This document shows, piece after piece, positions 16,877-25,315 of a stretch of DNA of 64,000 bases. Origin of the DNA: Rhizobium sp. PP-CC-3A-592 (GTDB lineage Bacteria > Pseudomonadota > Alphaproteobacteria > Rhizobiales > Rhizobiaceae); NCBI RefSeq assembly GCF_003217095.1, contig NZ_QJSR01000004.1, positions 62,001 through 126,000 of the forward strand. The letters are read 5' to 3'. The notes under the pieces were generated by a model. The model did not search any database and had not been told where the DNA came from. It saw only the letters and a list, made by a program, of their open reading frames with translations. Every line of letters begins with the position of its first letter. Positions within the stretch are counted from its first letter, which is position 1. The translations under genes were made by a program, and so were the position numbers.

Positions 16877-19756
16877 ATGCTTCTCGTTCCTGAAACCGAT
16901 TTCGGCACCCCCGCCTCTCATGCGGAAAAGATGGTCACCCTTACCATCGACGGCCGCGAGATCACCGTGCCCGAGGGTACCTCCATCATGCGGGCGTCCA
17001 TGGAGGCCGGCATTCAGGTGCCGAAGCTATGCGCGACCGACATGGTCGATGCCTTCGGCTCCTGCCGGCTCTGTCTGATCGAAATCGACGGGCGTAACGG
17101 CACGCCCGCCTCCTGCACCACCCCGGTGGCGCCGGGCCTCGTCGTCCACACCCAGACGGCGCGGCTGAAGGATATTCGCAAGGGCGTGATGGAGCTATAT
17201 ATCTCCGACCACCCGCTCGATTGCCTGACCTGCGCGGCCAATGGCGATTGCGAATTGCAGGATATGGCCGGCGCGGTCGGCCTGCGCGACGTGCGCTACG
17301 GCTACGAGGGCGACAACCACGTGAAGGCCCGCGATAGCGACGGCACCAATCCCCGCTGGATGCCGAAGGATGAATCGAACCCCTACTTCACCTACGACCC
17401 GTCCAAATGCATCGTCTGTTCGCGCTGCGTGCGCGCCTGCGAGGAGGTACAGGGCACGTTTGCGCTGACGATCGAGGGCCGAGGCTTCGGCAGCCGCGTC
17501 TCGCCCGGCCAGCACGAAGACTTTCTCTCCTCGGAATGCGTCTCCTGCGGCGCCTGCGTCCAGGCCTGTCCCACCGCGACACTGACCGAGAAGTCGGTGA
17601 TCGCCATCGGCCAGCCGGAGCATTCGGTCGTCACCACCTGCGCCTATTGCGGTGTCGGCTGTTCGTTCAAGGCGGAGATGCGGGGCGAAGAGCTGGTGCG
17701 CATGGTGCCCTGGAAGGACGGCCAGGCCAATCGTGGCCATTCCTGCGTCAAGGGCCGCTTCGCCTATGGCTACTCGACCCACAAGGAACGCATCCTCAAC
17801 CCGATGATCCGCGAGAAGGTGACCGACCCCTGGCGGGAGGTCAGCTGGGAAGAGGCGTTGGCCCACACGGCCGCTGAGTTCCGCCGCATCCAGTACCAGT
17901 ACGGCCGCGAATCGATCGGCGGCATCACCTCCTCGCGCTGCACCAACGAGGAGACCTACCTCGTCCAGAAGCTGATCCGCGCCGGCTTCGGCAACAACAA
18001 TGTCGATACCTGCGCCCGTGTCTGCCACTCGCCGACCGGCTACGGCCTCGGCCAGGCCTTCGGCACCTCGGCCGGCACGCAGAATTTCGATTCGGTCGAA
18101 AAGACCGATGTCGTCATCGTCATCGGCGCGAACCCGACCGACGGCCATCCCGTCTTCGGCTCGCGGCTGAAGAAGCGGCTCCGGCAGGGGGCAAAGCTGA
18201 TCGTCATCGATCCCCGCCGCATCGATCTCGTCCGCTCACCGCATGTGGAGGCCGCCTATCACCTGCCGTTGCGGCCCGGCACCAATGTCGCCGTCGTCAC
18301 GGCGCTGGCGCATGTCATCGTTACCGAAGGCCTCTGCGACGAGGACTTCATCCGCACCCGTTGCGACTGGTCGGAGTTCGAGGACTGGGCCGGTTTCGTC
18401 TCCGAAGAGCGTCACAGCCCCGAAGCGACCGAGGCGCTGACCGGCGTGCCCGCTGAAGCACTGCGGGGTGCAGCCCGCCTGTTTGCCAACGGCGGTAATG
18501 GCTCGATCTATTACGGCCTTGGGGTGACCGAGCACAGCCAGGGCTCCACCACCGTCATGGCGATTGCCAATCTGGCCATGGCCACCGGCAATATCGGCCG
18601 CCCCGGCGTCGGCGTGAACCCGTTGCGCGGGCAGAACAACGTGCAGGGCTCCTGCGACATGGGCTCCTTCCCGCACGAGTTGCCCGGCTATCGCCACGTC
18701 TCGGACGACGCAACGCGCGACATCTTCGAAAAGCTCTGGGGCGTGACGATCTCCGACGAACCGGGCCTGCGCATCCCCAACATGCTGGATTCCGCCGTCG
18801 ATGGCTCCTTCAAGGGGCTCTATATCCAGGGCGAGGACATTCTCCAGTCCGATCCGGATACCAAGCACGTCGCGGCCGGCCTTGCCGCCATGGAATGCGT
18901 CGTCGTGCAGGACCTGTTCCTCAACGAAACGGCGAACTACGCCCACGTCTTCCTGCCGGGCTCGACCTTCCTCGAGAAGGACGGCACCTTCACCAATGCC
19001 GAACGTCGCATCAACCGCGTCCGCAAGGTGATGACCCCGCGCAACGGCTATGCCGACTGGGAGGTGACGCAGAACCTCGCACGCGCCATGGGCTTGGCGT
19101 GGGATTACACGCACCCGTCTCAGGTCATGGATGAAATCGCCGCGACCACGCCCAGCTTCGCCAAGGTTTCCTACGCCTATCTGGAGGAAAAGGGCTCGGT
19201 GCAGTGGCCCTGCAACGAGGCGGCGCCCGAGGGCTCGCCGATCATGCATGTCGATGGCTTCGTGCGCGGCAAGGGCAAGTTCATCCGCACCGAATATGTC
19301 GCGACCGACGAGAAGACCGGCCCGCGCTTCCCGCTGCTTTTGACCACCGGCCGCATTCTCAGCCAGTACAATGTCGGCGCGCAGACGCGGCGCACCGAAA
19401 ACGTCGTCTGGCACGAGGAGGACCGGCTGGAGATCCACCCGCATGACGCCGAACTGCGCGGCATTCGCGATGGCGACTGGGTTCGGCTGGCCAGCCGCTC
19501 GGGCGACACGACGTTGCGCGCGCTGATCACGGATCGCGTCGCGACCGGCGTCGTCTACACCACCTTCCACCACCCGACGACGCAGGCAAACGTCATCACC
19601 ACGGACTTTTCCGACTGGGCGACCAATTGCCCGGAATACAAGGTCACCGCCGTCCAGATATCGCCCTCGAACGGCCCGTCGGAATGGCAGACCGAATATG
19701 AGGGTCAGGCCCGCCAGTCGCGCCGCATCGCCGCCAAGCTGGAGGCCGCGGAATGA
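16877..19756 (+). CDS. fdsA: NAD-dependent formate dehydrogenase alpha (catalytic molybdenum) subunit
   Basis: This 959-residue catalytic subunit oxidises formate to CO2 at a bis-MGD molybdenum centre. In order it shows a NuoG-like [2Fe-2S] domain (CATDMVDAFGSCRLC), the HPLDCLTCAANGDC His/Cys cluster, two ferredoxin-type [4Fe-4S] motifs (CIVCSRCVRAC and CVSCGACVQACP), and the molybdopterin oxidoreductase domain beginning CAYCGVGC. The Mo-ligand cysteine and neighbouring histidine are in VDTCARVCHSPT. The C-terminal molydopterin-binding domain includes GRILSQYNVGAQTRR. I chose ATG at 16877, preceded by CAGGAG. The frame is open 58 codons further upstream only because it runs through the repeat element. 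Confidence 0.95.
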   Translation: MLLVPETDFGTPASHAEKMVTLTIDGREITVPEGTSIMRASMEAGIQVPKLCATDMVDAFGSCRLCLIEIDGRNGTPASCTTPVAPGLVVHTQTARLKDIRKGVMELYISDHPLDCLTCAANGDCELQDMAGAVGLRDVRYGYEGDNHVKARDSDGTNPRWMPKDESNPYFTYDPSKCIVCSRCVRACEEVQGTFALTIEGRGFGSRVSPGQHEDFLSSECVSCGACVQACPTATLTEKSVIAIGQPEHSVVTTCAYCGVGCSFKAEMRGEELVRMVPWKDGQANRGHSCVKGRFAYGYSTHKERILNPMIREKVTDPWREVSWEEALAHTAAEFRRIQYQYGRESIGGITSSRCTNEETYLVQKLIRAGFGNNNVDTCARVCHSPTGYGLGQAFGTSAGTQNFDSVEKTDVVIVIGANPTDGHPVFGSRLKKRLRQGAKLIVIDPRRIDLVRSPHVEAAYHLPLRPGTNVAVVTALAHVIVTEGLCDEDFIRTRCDWSEFEDWAGFVSEERHSPEATEALTGVPAEALRGAARLFANGGNGSIYYGLGVTEHSQGSTTVMAIANLAMATGNIGRPGVGVNPLRGQNNVQGSCDMGSFPHELPGYRHVSDDATRDIFEKLWGVTISDEPGLRIPNMLDSAVDGSFKGLYIQGEDILQSDPDTKHVAAGLAAMECVVVQDLFLNETANYAHVFLPGSTFLEKDGTFTNAERRINRVRKVMTPRNGYADWEVTQNLARAMGLAWDYTHPSQVMDEIAATTPSFAKVSYAYLEEKGSVQWPCNEAAPEGSPIMHVDGFVRGKGKFIRTEYVATDEKTGPRFPLLLTTGRILSQYNVGAQTRRTENVVWHEEDRLEIHPHDAELRGIRDGDWVRLASRSGDTTLRALITDRVATGVVYTTFHHPTTQANVITTDFSDWATNCPEYKVTAVQISPSNGPSEWQTEYEGQARQSRRIAAKLEAAE

Positions 19757-19805
19757 GACCCGCGACGAACGGCAGGGCGGTGGACAAGGCAGGGATCGCG
19801 CTTAG

Positions 19806-20657
19806 ATGATGCCTATGACCCAATCCACCGCGCCTCCCCTCGTCCGCACCGTACCGCAGCTTTCCCGCCGCAACGGTCGCATACGCCCGGCCACCCGCAT
19901 CGTACCCGAGGAGACGCCCGTCGCCTTCAGCTATGGCGGCTCCACCCATGCGGTGATGATGGCGACGCCCGCCGATTTCGAGGATTTTGCCACCGGCTTC
20001 AGCCTGACGGAAGGCATCATCTCCGATCCCGCAGACATCGAAAGCGTCGAGGCCGTGGAGACGCCCGAAGGCTATGACCTGCAGATCACCCTGCGCGACG
20101 CACAGCACGAGGCGCTGGTCACCCGCCGCCGGCACATGGCCGGACCTGTTGGCTGTGGTCTCTGCGGCATCGAATCGCTGGAGCAGGCCGTGCGTGAAAC
20201 ACCGTCGGTCTCCGCCTCCAGCCTCAGCCTGACGCCGACCGAGATCGCGCAGGCCGTCGCCATGCTCAACACCCGGCAGCCGCTGCATGCAGAGACCCGC
20301 GCCGTCCACGGCGCCGGCTTCTACACGCCCGGAGACGGGCTGGTCGCCGTGCGGGAGGATGTCGGCCGGCACAATGCGCTCGACAAGCTGGCCGGTGCTG
20401 CCGCCCGGCAAGGATACAAAGGCGTCGAAGGTGCGGTGGTGGTGACGAGCCGGGTTTCTGTCGAGATGGTCCAGAAGACGGCCATTCTCGGCAGTCCCTT
20501 CATCATCGCCATATCGGCTCCGACGGCGCTGGCCATCCGCACCGCCGAAAAGGCCGGCATGACGCTGGTGGCGCTGGTGCGCGGCGACGAGTTCGAGGTC
20601 TTCACGCACGCCGACCGCATCGTCTACGCCGAGGAGAGGACGAGCCATGTCGCCTGA
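19806..20657 (+). CDS. fdhD: Formate dehydrogenase accessory sulfurtransferase FdhD (FdsC)
   Basis: This 283-residue FdhD-family protein transfers sulfur from a cysteine desulfurase to the molybdenum cofactor, which formate dehydrogenase needs for activity. The two sulfur-transfer cysteines are in GCGLCG (Cys117, Cys120). Other family marks are DFATGFSLTEGI, HGAGFYTPGD, REDVGRHNALDKL and SVEMVQKTAILGSP. In the fds operon the gene is named fdsC. ATGs at 19806, 19809 and 19815 are all possible starts. It follows fdsA by 49 bp and overlaps fdsD by 11 bp. Confidence 0.94.
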   Translation: MMPMTQSTAPPLVRTVPQLSRRNGRIRPATRIVPEETPVAFSYGGSTHAVMMATPADFEDFATGFSLTEGIISDPADIESVEAVETPEGYDLQITLRDAQHEALVTRRRHMAGPVGCGLCGIESLEQAVRETPSVSASSLSLTPTEIAQAVAMLNTRQPLHAETRAVHGAGFYTPGDGLVAVREDVGRHNALDKLAGAAARQGYKGVEGAVVVTSRVSVEMVQKTAILGSPFIIAISAPTALAIRTAEKAGMTLVALVRGDEFEVFTHADRIVYAEERTSHVA

Positions 20658-21054
20658 CGCCGCGCAGAACACCCATCCTTCTTCCACTCAGGGAGAAGAC
20701 GGCCCGCCGCATGGCACGAACGCGAAGCTCGTGCGTATGGCGAACCAGATCGCCACCTTCTTCCGCTCGCAACCGCACGAAGACGGCCCGGCCGGCATTG
20801 CCATCCATATCAATAAGTTCTGGGAGCCGCGCATGCGCGGCGCGTTCTTCGCGCTGATCGAAAAGGGAGACGCGGGCTTCGATCCGATGGTGACGGCAGC
20901 AGCCCCGCTGATCAAGCACCCGCATTCGAAAGAAGACGCCATCGGGCTTGGAGCGGATGCCGCACGCGGCGCCCCCGGCGGCAAGGGCACGGCGGCCGGC
21001 GAATCGCTGTCCGAGCCCAACATGCCCGAGCCGAACATGGCCGAGCCGACATAG
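20647..21054 (+). CDS. fdsD: Formate dehydrogenase delta subunit
   Basis: This 135-residue protein of the FdsD family contains KLVRMANQIATFFRSQPHED, HINKFWEPRMRGAF and DPMVTAAAPLIK. FdsD is a small subunit needed for maturation or stability of the FdsABG complex. It starts within the last codons of fdhD, implying translational coupling. The protein is longer than typical FdsD because of a low-complexity tail with the repeated motif EPNM (SEPNMPEPNMAEPT), encoded by short near-repeats of about 15 bp; this tail is probably dispensable. Confidence 0.9.
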   Translation: MSPDAAQNTHPSSTQGEDGPPHGTNAKLVRMANQIATFFRSQPHEDGPAGIAIHINKFWEPRMRGAFFALIEKGDAGFDPMVTAAAPLIKHPHSKEDAIGLGADAARGAPGGKGTAAGESLSEPNMPEPNMAEPT

Positions 21055-21164
21055 ACCCCGCACGCGCTTTGGGATCTTGCAGTGTGGAGGCTGCAAATCC
21101 TTCGACGCGCGCGTGACGATACAGACCAACCGCCCGAGGAGGGGCGTAGAGGAGGAGGACGACC

Positions 21165-22817
21165 ATGTCGGCAACGACGGAACCACTCGGCATTCCCGTG
21201 TCAGCGGGACTGCTCGACCGGGAGCGCATCATCGCCAAGCCCGGCTTCAATCGCTGGCTCGTGCCGCCGGCAGCGCTTGCCATCCATCTCTGCATCGGCA
21301 TGGCCTACGGCTTCAGCGTCTTCTGGCTGCCCTTGTCGAAGGCGATCGGCATCTCCGCTCCCGCGGCCTGCGCAGATCTCACGCTCGGCTCCGCCCTCTT
21401 CACCACAACCTGCGACTGGCGCGTCAGCGATCTCGGCTGGATCTACACGCTGTTCTTCGTGCTCCTCGGCTCGTCCGCCGCGATCTGGGGCGGCTGGCTG
21501 GAAAAGGTCGGCCCGCGCAAGGCCGCCACCGTTTCGGCCTTCTGCTGGAGCGGCGGCATCCTCATCGCGGCTCTCGGCGTCGCGACGCACCAGCTCTGGC
21601 TGATGTGGCTCGGCGCCGGCGTCATCGGCGGTATCGGGCTTGGCCTCGGCTATATCTCGCCCGTCTCCACGCTCATCAAATGGTTTCCCGACCGGCGCGG
21701 CATGGCGACCGGCATGGCGATCATGGGCTTTGGCGGCGGCGCCATGATCGGCGCACCGCTTGCCAATATCCTCATGACGCATTTCCGCTCGGAGACATCG
21801 GTCGGCGTCTGGCAGACCTTCGTCGTCATGGCGCTCGGCTATCTCGTCTTCATGCTCGCCGGTGCCTTCGGCTATCGTATTCCGCCTGCCGGCTGGCGTC
21901 CGGAAGGGTGGAGCCCACCCGCTGCCAAGAGCACGATGATCACGACGCGGCATGTGCATCTGCGCGATGCGCACAAGACGAAGCAGTTCTGGCTGATCTG
22001 GGCCGTGCTCTGCCTCAACGTCTCCGCCGGCATCGGCGTCATCGGCATGGCCTCGCCCATGCTGCAGGAGATCTTCGCCGGCTCGCTGATCGGCGCACCG
22101 GGTGTCGCCTTCACCGACATGTCGAGAGAGCAACTGGCGGGCGTTGCGGCGATCGCGGCCGGCTTCACCGGGCTCCTCTCGCTCTTCAACATCGGCGGGC
22201 GCTTCTTCTGGGCCTCCCTGTCCGACAGGATCGGCCGCAAGAACACGTATTACTGCTTCTTCCTGATCGGCATCGTGCTCTATGCGCTCGCCCCCTGGGC
22301 GGCCGGTATCCAGAGCAAGCTGTTCTTCGTCGGCATGCTCTGCATCATCCTGTCGATGTATGGCGGTGGCTTCGCCACCATCCCCGCCTACCTCGCTGAT
22401 ATCTTCGGCACACAGTTCGTCGGCGCCATCCACGGGCGGCTGCTGACGGCTTGGGCGACGGCGGGCATCATCGGCCCGGTCGTGGTCAACTATATCCGCG
22501 AGGCGCAGATCGCCGCGGGCCTGCCGCGCGATCAGGTCTACAACACCACCATGTACATCCTCGCCGGCATGCTGGCGCTCGGCCTCGTCGCCAACACCCT
22601 CGTGCGACCGCTGGCCGACAAATGGTTCATGAAGGATGCGGAGGTCGCAGCGCTTCAGGCAAAGACCGCCGCCGTGAATGCCGGCCCGTCCGGCTCCTTC
22701 GGCATCGGCCGGGGCGGGCTGGATGCGAAGGCGCTTCTCGCCTGGGCCTGCGTCGGCTTGCCCCTCGCCTGGGGCGTCTGGGTCACGGTGAAGGCGAGCC
22801 TCGCGCTCTTCGGCTGA
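21165..22817 (+). CDS. MFS transporter of the oxalate/formate antiporter type
   Basis: This 550-residue, about 12-segment major facilitator shows the MFS signatures DRRGMATGMAIMGFGGGAMIG and SLSDRIGRKNTYY and similarity to OxlT-type oxalate/formate antiporters. A long extra segment between the first two helices contains two cysteines (AACADLTL and TTTCDWRV), and a charged loop lies at the middle of the protein. It follows fdsD by 110 bp in the same direction and has GAGGAGGACGACC before ATG 21165, so it probably serves formate uptake or release or oxalate exchange for this operon (inference). No oxalyl-CoA decarboxylase is present in the window. Confidence 0.82.
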   Translation: MSATTEPLGIPVSAGLLDRERIIAKPGFNRWLVPPAALAIHLCIGMAYGFSVFWLPLSKAIGISAPAACADLTLGSALFTTTCDWRVSDLGWIYTLFFVLLGSSAAIWGGWLEKVGPRKAATVSAFCWSGGILIAALGVATHQLWLMWLGAGVIGGIGLGLGYISPVSTLIKWFPDRRGMATGMAIMGFGGGAMIGAPLANILMTHFRSETSVGVWQTFVVMALGYLVFMLAGAFGYRIPPAGWRPEGWSPPAAKSTMITTRHVHLRDAHKTKQFWLIWAVLCLNVSAGIGVIGMASPMLQEIFAGSLIGAPGVAFTDMSREQLAGVAAIAAGFTGLLSLFNIGGRFFWASLSDRIGRKNTYYCFFLIGIVLYALAPWAAGIQSKLFFVGMLCIILSMYGGGFATIPAYLADIFGTQFVGAIHGRLLTAWATAGIIGPVVVNYIREAQIAAGLPRDQVYNTTMYILAGMLALGLVANTLVRPLADKWFMKDAEVAALQAKTAAVNAGPSGSFGIGRGGLDAKALLAWACVGLPLAWGVWVTVKASLALFG

Positions 22818-22822
22818 ACGCG

Positions 22823-22858
22823 AAAAGCCCTTCGCGCGTGATCGCGCGAAGGGCTTTT
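22823..22858. terminator. Bidirectional intrinsic terminator
   Basis: AAAAGCCCTTCGCGCG pairs perfectly over 16 bp with CGCGCGAAGGGCTTTT around a TGAT loop. It carries A-runs and T-runs on the two sides and lies between the convergent transporter and yggT genes. Confidence 0.92.
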
Positions 22859-22880
22859 ATCGGGAATGACGAGATGTCGA

Positions 22881-23183
22881 TCAGTAGCTCGGTGCGAGCA
22901 GGGCCGGTGCGATCGTCGTGTTCAAAAGCTGCTGCAGGAAGAACAGGATGACCAGCACCACCAGCGGCGACAGATCGACACCGCCCATGTTCGGCAGGAT
23001 CCGGCGGATCGGGCGGTAGAGCGGCTCCGTCAGCTGATAGAGCGAGCGGCCGATCATGCTGATCGCCTGATTGTTCGTATTGATGATGTTGAAGGCATAC
23101 AGCCAGGAAAAGATCGCCGAGGCGATGATGAGAAACCAGGCGATATTGATAATGAAGTTCAGTGTTGCGATGACGGCGAGCAT
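22881..23183 (-). CDS. YggT-family membrane protein
   Basis: This 100-residue protein has two hydrophobic regions (about residues 3-30 and 72-92) and the family segment LTEPLYRPIRRILPNMGGVDLSPL. YggT proteins are inner-membrane proteins of uncertain function linked to osmotic tolerance and, in some bacteria, to septation. I chose ATG at 23183 (MLAVIATLN) because residues encoded upstream are arginine-rich and not conserved-looking. It is divergent from the next MFS gene. Confidence 0.88.
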   Translation of the reverse strand: MLAVIATLNFIINIAWFLIIASAIFSWLYAFNIINTNNQAISMIGRSLYQLTEPLYRPIRRILPNMGGVDLSPLVVLVILFFLQQLLNTTIAPALLAPSY

Positions 23184-23443
23184 GCCGGGCCTCCGGTTCC
23201 TGGACCGCCGTGCGCCATCGGCGATGGGCGAGCGTCGTTCCAACATTCATGGCTGCACAGCATTTTCCGCGCGACCCGATTCCGGGAGCGCGGCATTGTG
23301 CAGGTGTTGACTGACATGTAGACACTGGCAGCGAAAGCGGCAACCCTGCGTCGCGCGCGGTGTGGCAACATGTTTAAGACGGCGCAACGGCCGGCGCCCC
23401 TAGCGAGCGGCCCGATGCAACCAAGGCCGGGAAAGACCAGTTC

Positions 23444-24685
23444 ATGTCCATCGTCGAAACCGGAGACCGCTACGCCGCCTTTCGGCATGTCGGGTATCGC
23501 CGCTACTTCTTCGCCCGGTTCCTCGCCTATTTCGCCATCCAGATCGTCAGCGTCTCCGTCGGCTGGCAGATCTACGATCTGACACGCGATCCGTTCGACC
23601 TCGGGCTCATCGGCCTCTTCCAGTTCCTGCCGTCGCTGGTGCTGATCCTCGTCACCGGCTCTGTCGCCGACCGCTACAACAGGCGCATGATCATGGGCGT
23701 CTGCATGGGCGTGAGCACGCTCTGCGCGGCGGCCCTTCTCGCCCTCACCCTCACCGGCACCTTCACCCTCTGGCCGGTCTATACCATCCTCGTCGTCTTC
23801 GGCATCGAGCGGGCCTTCCTCGCGCCGGCCTCGCAGTCGCTCGCGCCCAATCTCGTGCCGGAGCGGGATCTGGCCAATGCGATCGCCTGGAATTCCACCT
23901 CCTGGCAGACGGCGATGATCGTCGGCCCGGTCGTCGGCGGCCTTATCTATGCGCTGGGGCCGGCCGTTCCCTACAGCGTCGCCGTCCTGTTCTTCGCCGC
24001 CAGCGTCGTCATGGTCTATGCCATCCCGAAGCCCGCGCAGAAGAGCAGCCAGACGGCCCAGAGCTGGCAGGCCATCACCGCCGGTTTTCGCTATATAAGG
24101 GCGGAAAAAATCGTGCTCGGCGCGATCTCGCTCGATCTCTTCGCCGTTCTCCTCGGCGGCGCCATCGCACTCATGCCGGTCTTTGCCCGCGATATCCTCG
24201 ATCTCGGGCCTTGGGGTCTCGGCCTCCTGCGCGCGGCCCCGGGCGTCGGCGCGGTCGGCATGGCCATGTGGCTCGCCGCCCATCCGATCCGCCATCGCGC
24301 CGGCGTGCTGATGTTCGTGGGCGTCGCGCTCTTCGGCCTCGCCACCGTCGTCTTCGGCCTGTCGGCCACGCCGTGGATCTCGATCGTCGCACTCGTCATC
24401 ATGGGCGCCTCCGACATGATCTCGGTCTATGTGCGGGAAACGCTGATCACGCTCTGGACGCCGGACGAGTTGCGCGGCCGCGTCAACGCCGTCAACATGG
24501 TCTTCGTCGGCGCGTCGAACGAGCTGGGCGAATTCCGAGCCGGCATGATGGCATCCGCCTTCGGCGCGGTCCCGGCCGTCGTCATCGGCGGCGTCGGCAC
24601 ACTGGTCGTGGCTGTCCTCTGGTCCTTGGGCTTCTCGCAGCTCCGCCGGATCGACACGCTGGATGCGCCCGAGACGAAGCGATAA
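23444..24685 (+). CDS. MFS exporter (MFS_3/EntS-like)
   Basis: This 413-residue protein has about 12 membrane segments. The N-terminal FRHVGYRRYFFARFLAYF, the loop GSVADRYNRRMIMG and the PERDLANAIAWNSTSWQ segment are typical of the MFS_3 group, which includes the enterobactin exporter EntS and macrolide-type exporters. The substrate cannot be inferred, and no siderophore gene is nearby. The gene stands alone, divergent from yggT with a 260-bp gap in which I see no further gene. Confidence 0.83.
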   Translation: MSIVETGDRYAAFRHVGYRRYFFARFLAYFAIQIVSVSVGWQIYDLTRDPFDLGLIGLFQFLPSLVLILVTGSVADRYNRRMIMGVCMGVSTLCAAALLALTLTGTFTLWPVYTILVVFGIERAFLAPASQSLAPNLVPERDLANAIAWNSTSWQTAMIVGPVVGGLIYALGPAVPYSVAVLFFAASVVMVYAIPKPAQKSSQTAQSWQAITAGFRYIRAEKIVLGAISLDLFAVLLGGAIALMPVFARDILDLGPWGLGLLRAAPGVGAVGMAMWLAAHPIRHRAGVLMFVGVALFGLATVVFGLSATPWISIVALVIMGASDMISVYVRETLITLWTPDELRGRVNAVNMVFVGASNELGEFRAGMMASAFGAVPAVVIGGVGTLVVAVLWSLGFSQLRRIDTLDAPETKR

Positions 24686-24716
24686 GACGCTTTGCGGATG
24701 ACGGAGGGCGAACCCG

Positions 24717-25193
24717 TCAGTGCTCCGCCGTCTCCACGATGTCGGATTTCGCCGCGGCTTCCTGCCGCTTCATGATGCGGTCGCGGCCGGAAACGCCGAG
24801 CAGGTCGGCGATCCGCCAGATCACATGATCCTCCATCTCGCTGCGCTCGCCGTCGACATAGACGATCTCCCATAGCATGCCGACGAGATCGATCCGCTGC
24901 TCCTCGCTGAAGTGCCGCTTGATATCGGAGGTGAAGCGGAAGAAGTCGATCGCCTCGCTCTCGGCATCCTCACCGGCGGCGATCAGCGCATCGAGCGCCG
25001 CATCGTCCAGCGTGTAGTGCTCCTTGATCATCGAGCGCACCTTGCGCCGCTCGATATCGTCGGCGTGCCCGTCGGCCTCCATCACTTGGATGCAGAGCGC
25101 GACGATCGCGATACGCGGATCGCCGGCCTCGATCGGGTTCGGATGCTCGGCACCGGTGAGACTGTCGATGAAAGTGCGGATACGATCAAACAT
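24717..25193 (-). CDS. TerB-family protein
   Basis: This 158-residue, mostly helical acidic protein has the TerB-like core: repeated acidic metal-binding-like segments (MEADGHADDIERRKVR and VYVDGERSEMEDHVIWRIADLLGV). Standalone TerB proteins are widespread in alphaproteobacteria and need not confer tellurite resistance; no ter genes are adjacent. I chose ATG at 25193 (MFDRIRTFI). It is convergent with the MFS gene and upstream of the hem cluster. Confidence 0.83.
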   Translation of the reverse strand: MFDRIRTFIDSLTGAEHPNPIEAGDPRIAIVALCIQVMEADGHADDIERRKVRSMIKEHYTLDDAALDALIAAGEDAESEAIDFFRFTSDIKRHFSEEQRIDLVGMLWEIVYVDGERSEMEDHVIWRIADLLGVSGRDRIMKRQEAAAKSDIVETAEH

Positions 25194-25315
25194 GGGTTGC
25201 GCGGCGCTCACGGGAAGAGGTCGTTGATATCGACAGGAAAGACGAGGCTGAAAGCCGGGTCCAGCCCTATTCACGCCGCAAACGTAGAAAGGGGCCCCGC
25301 AGGGCCCCCGAACCG

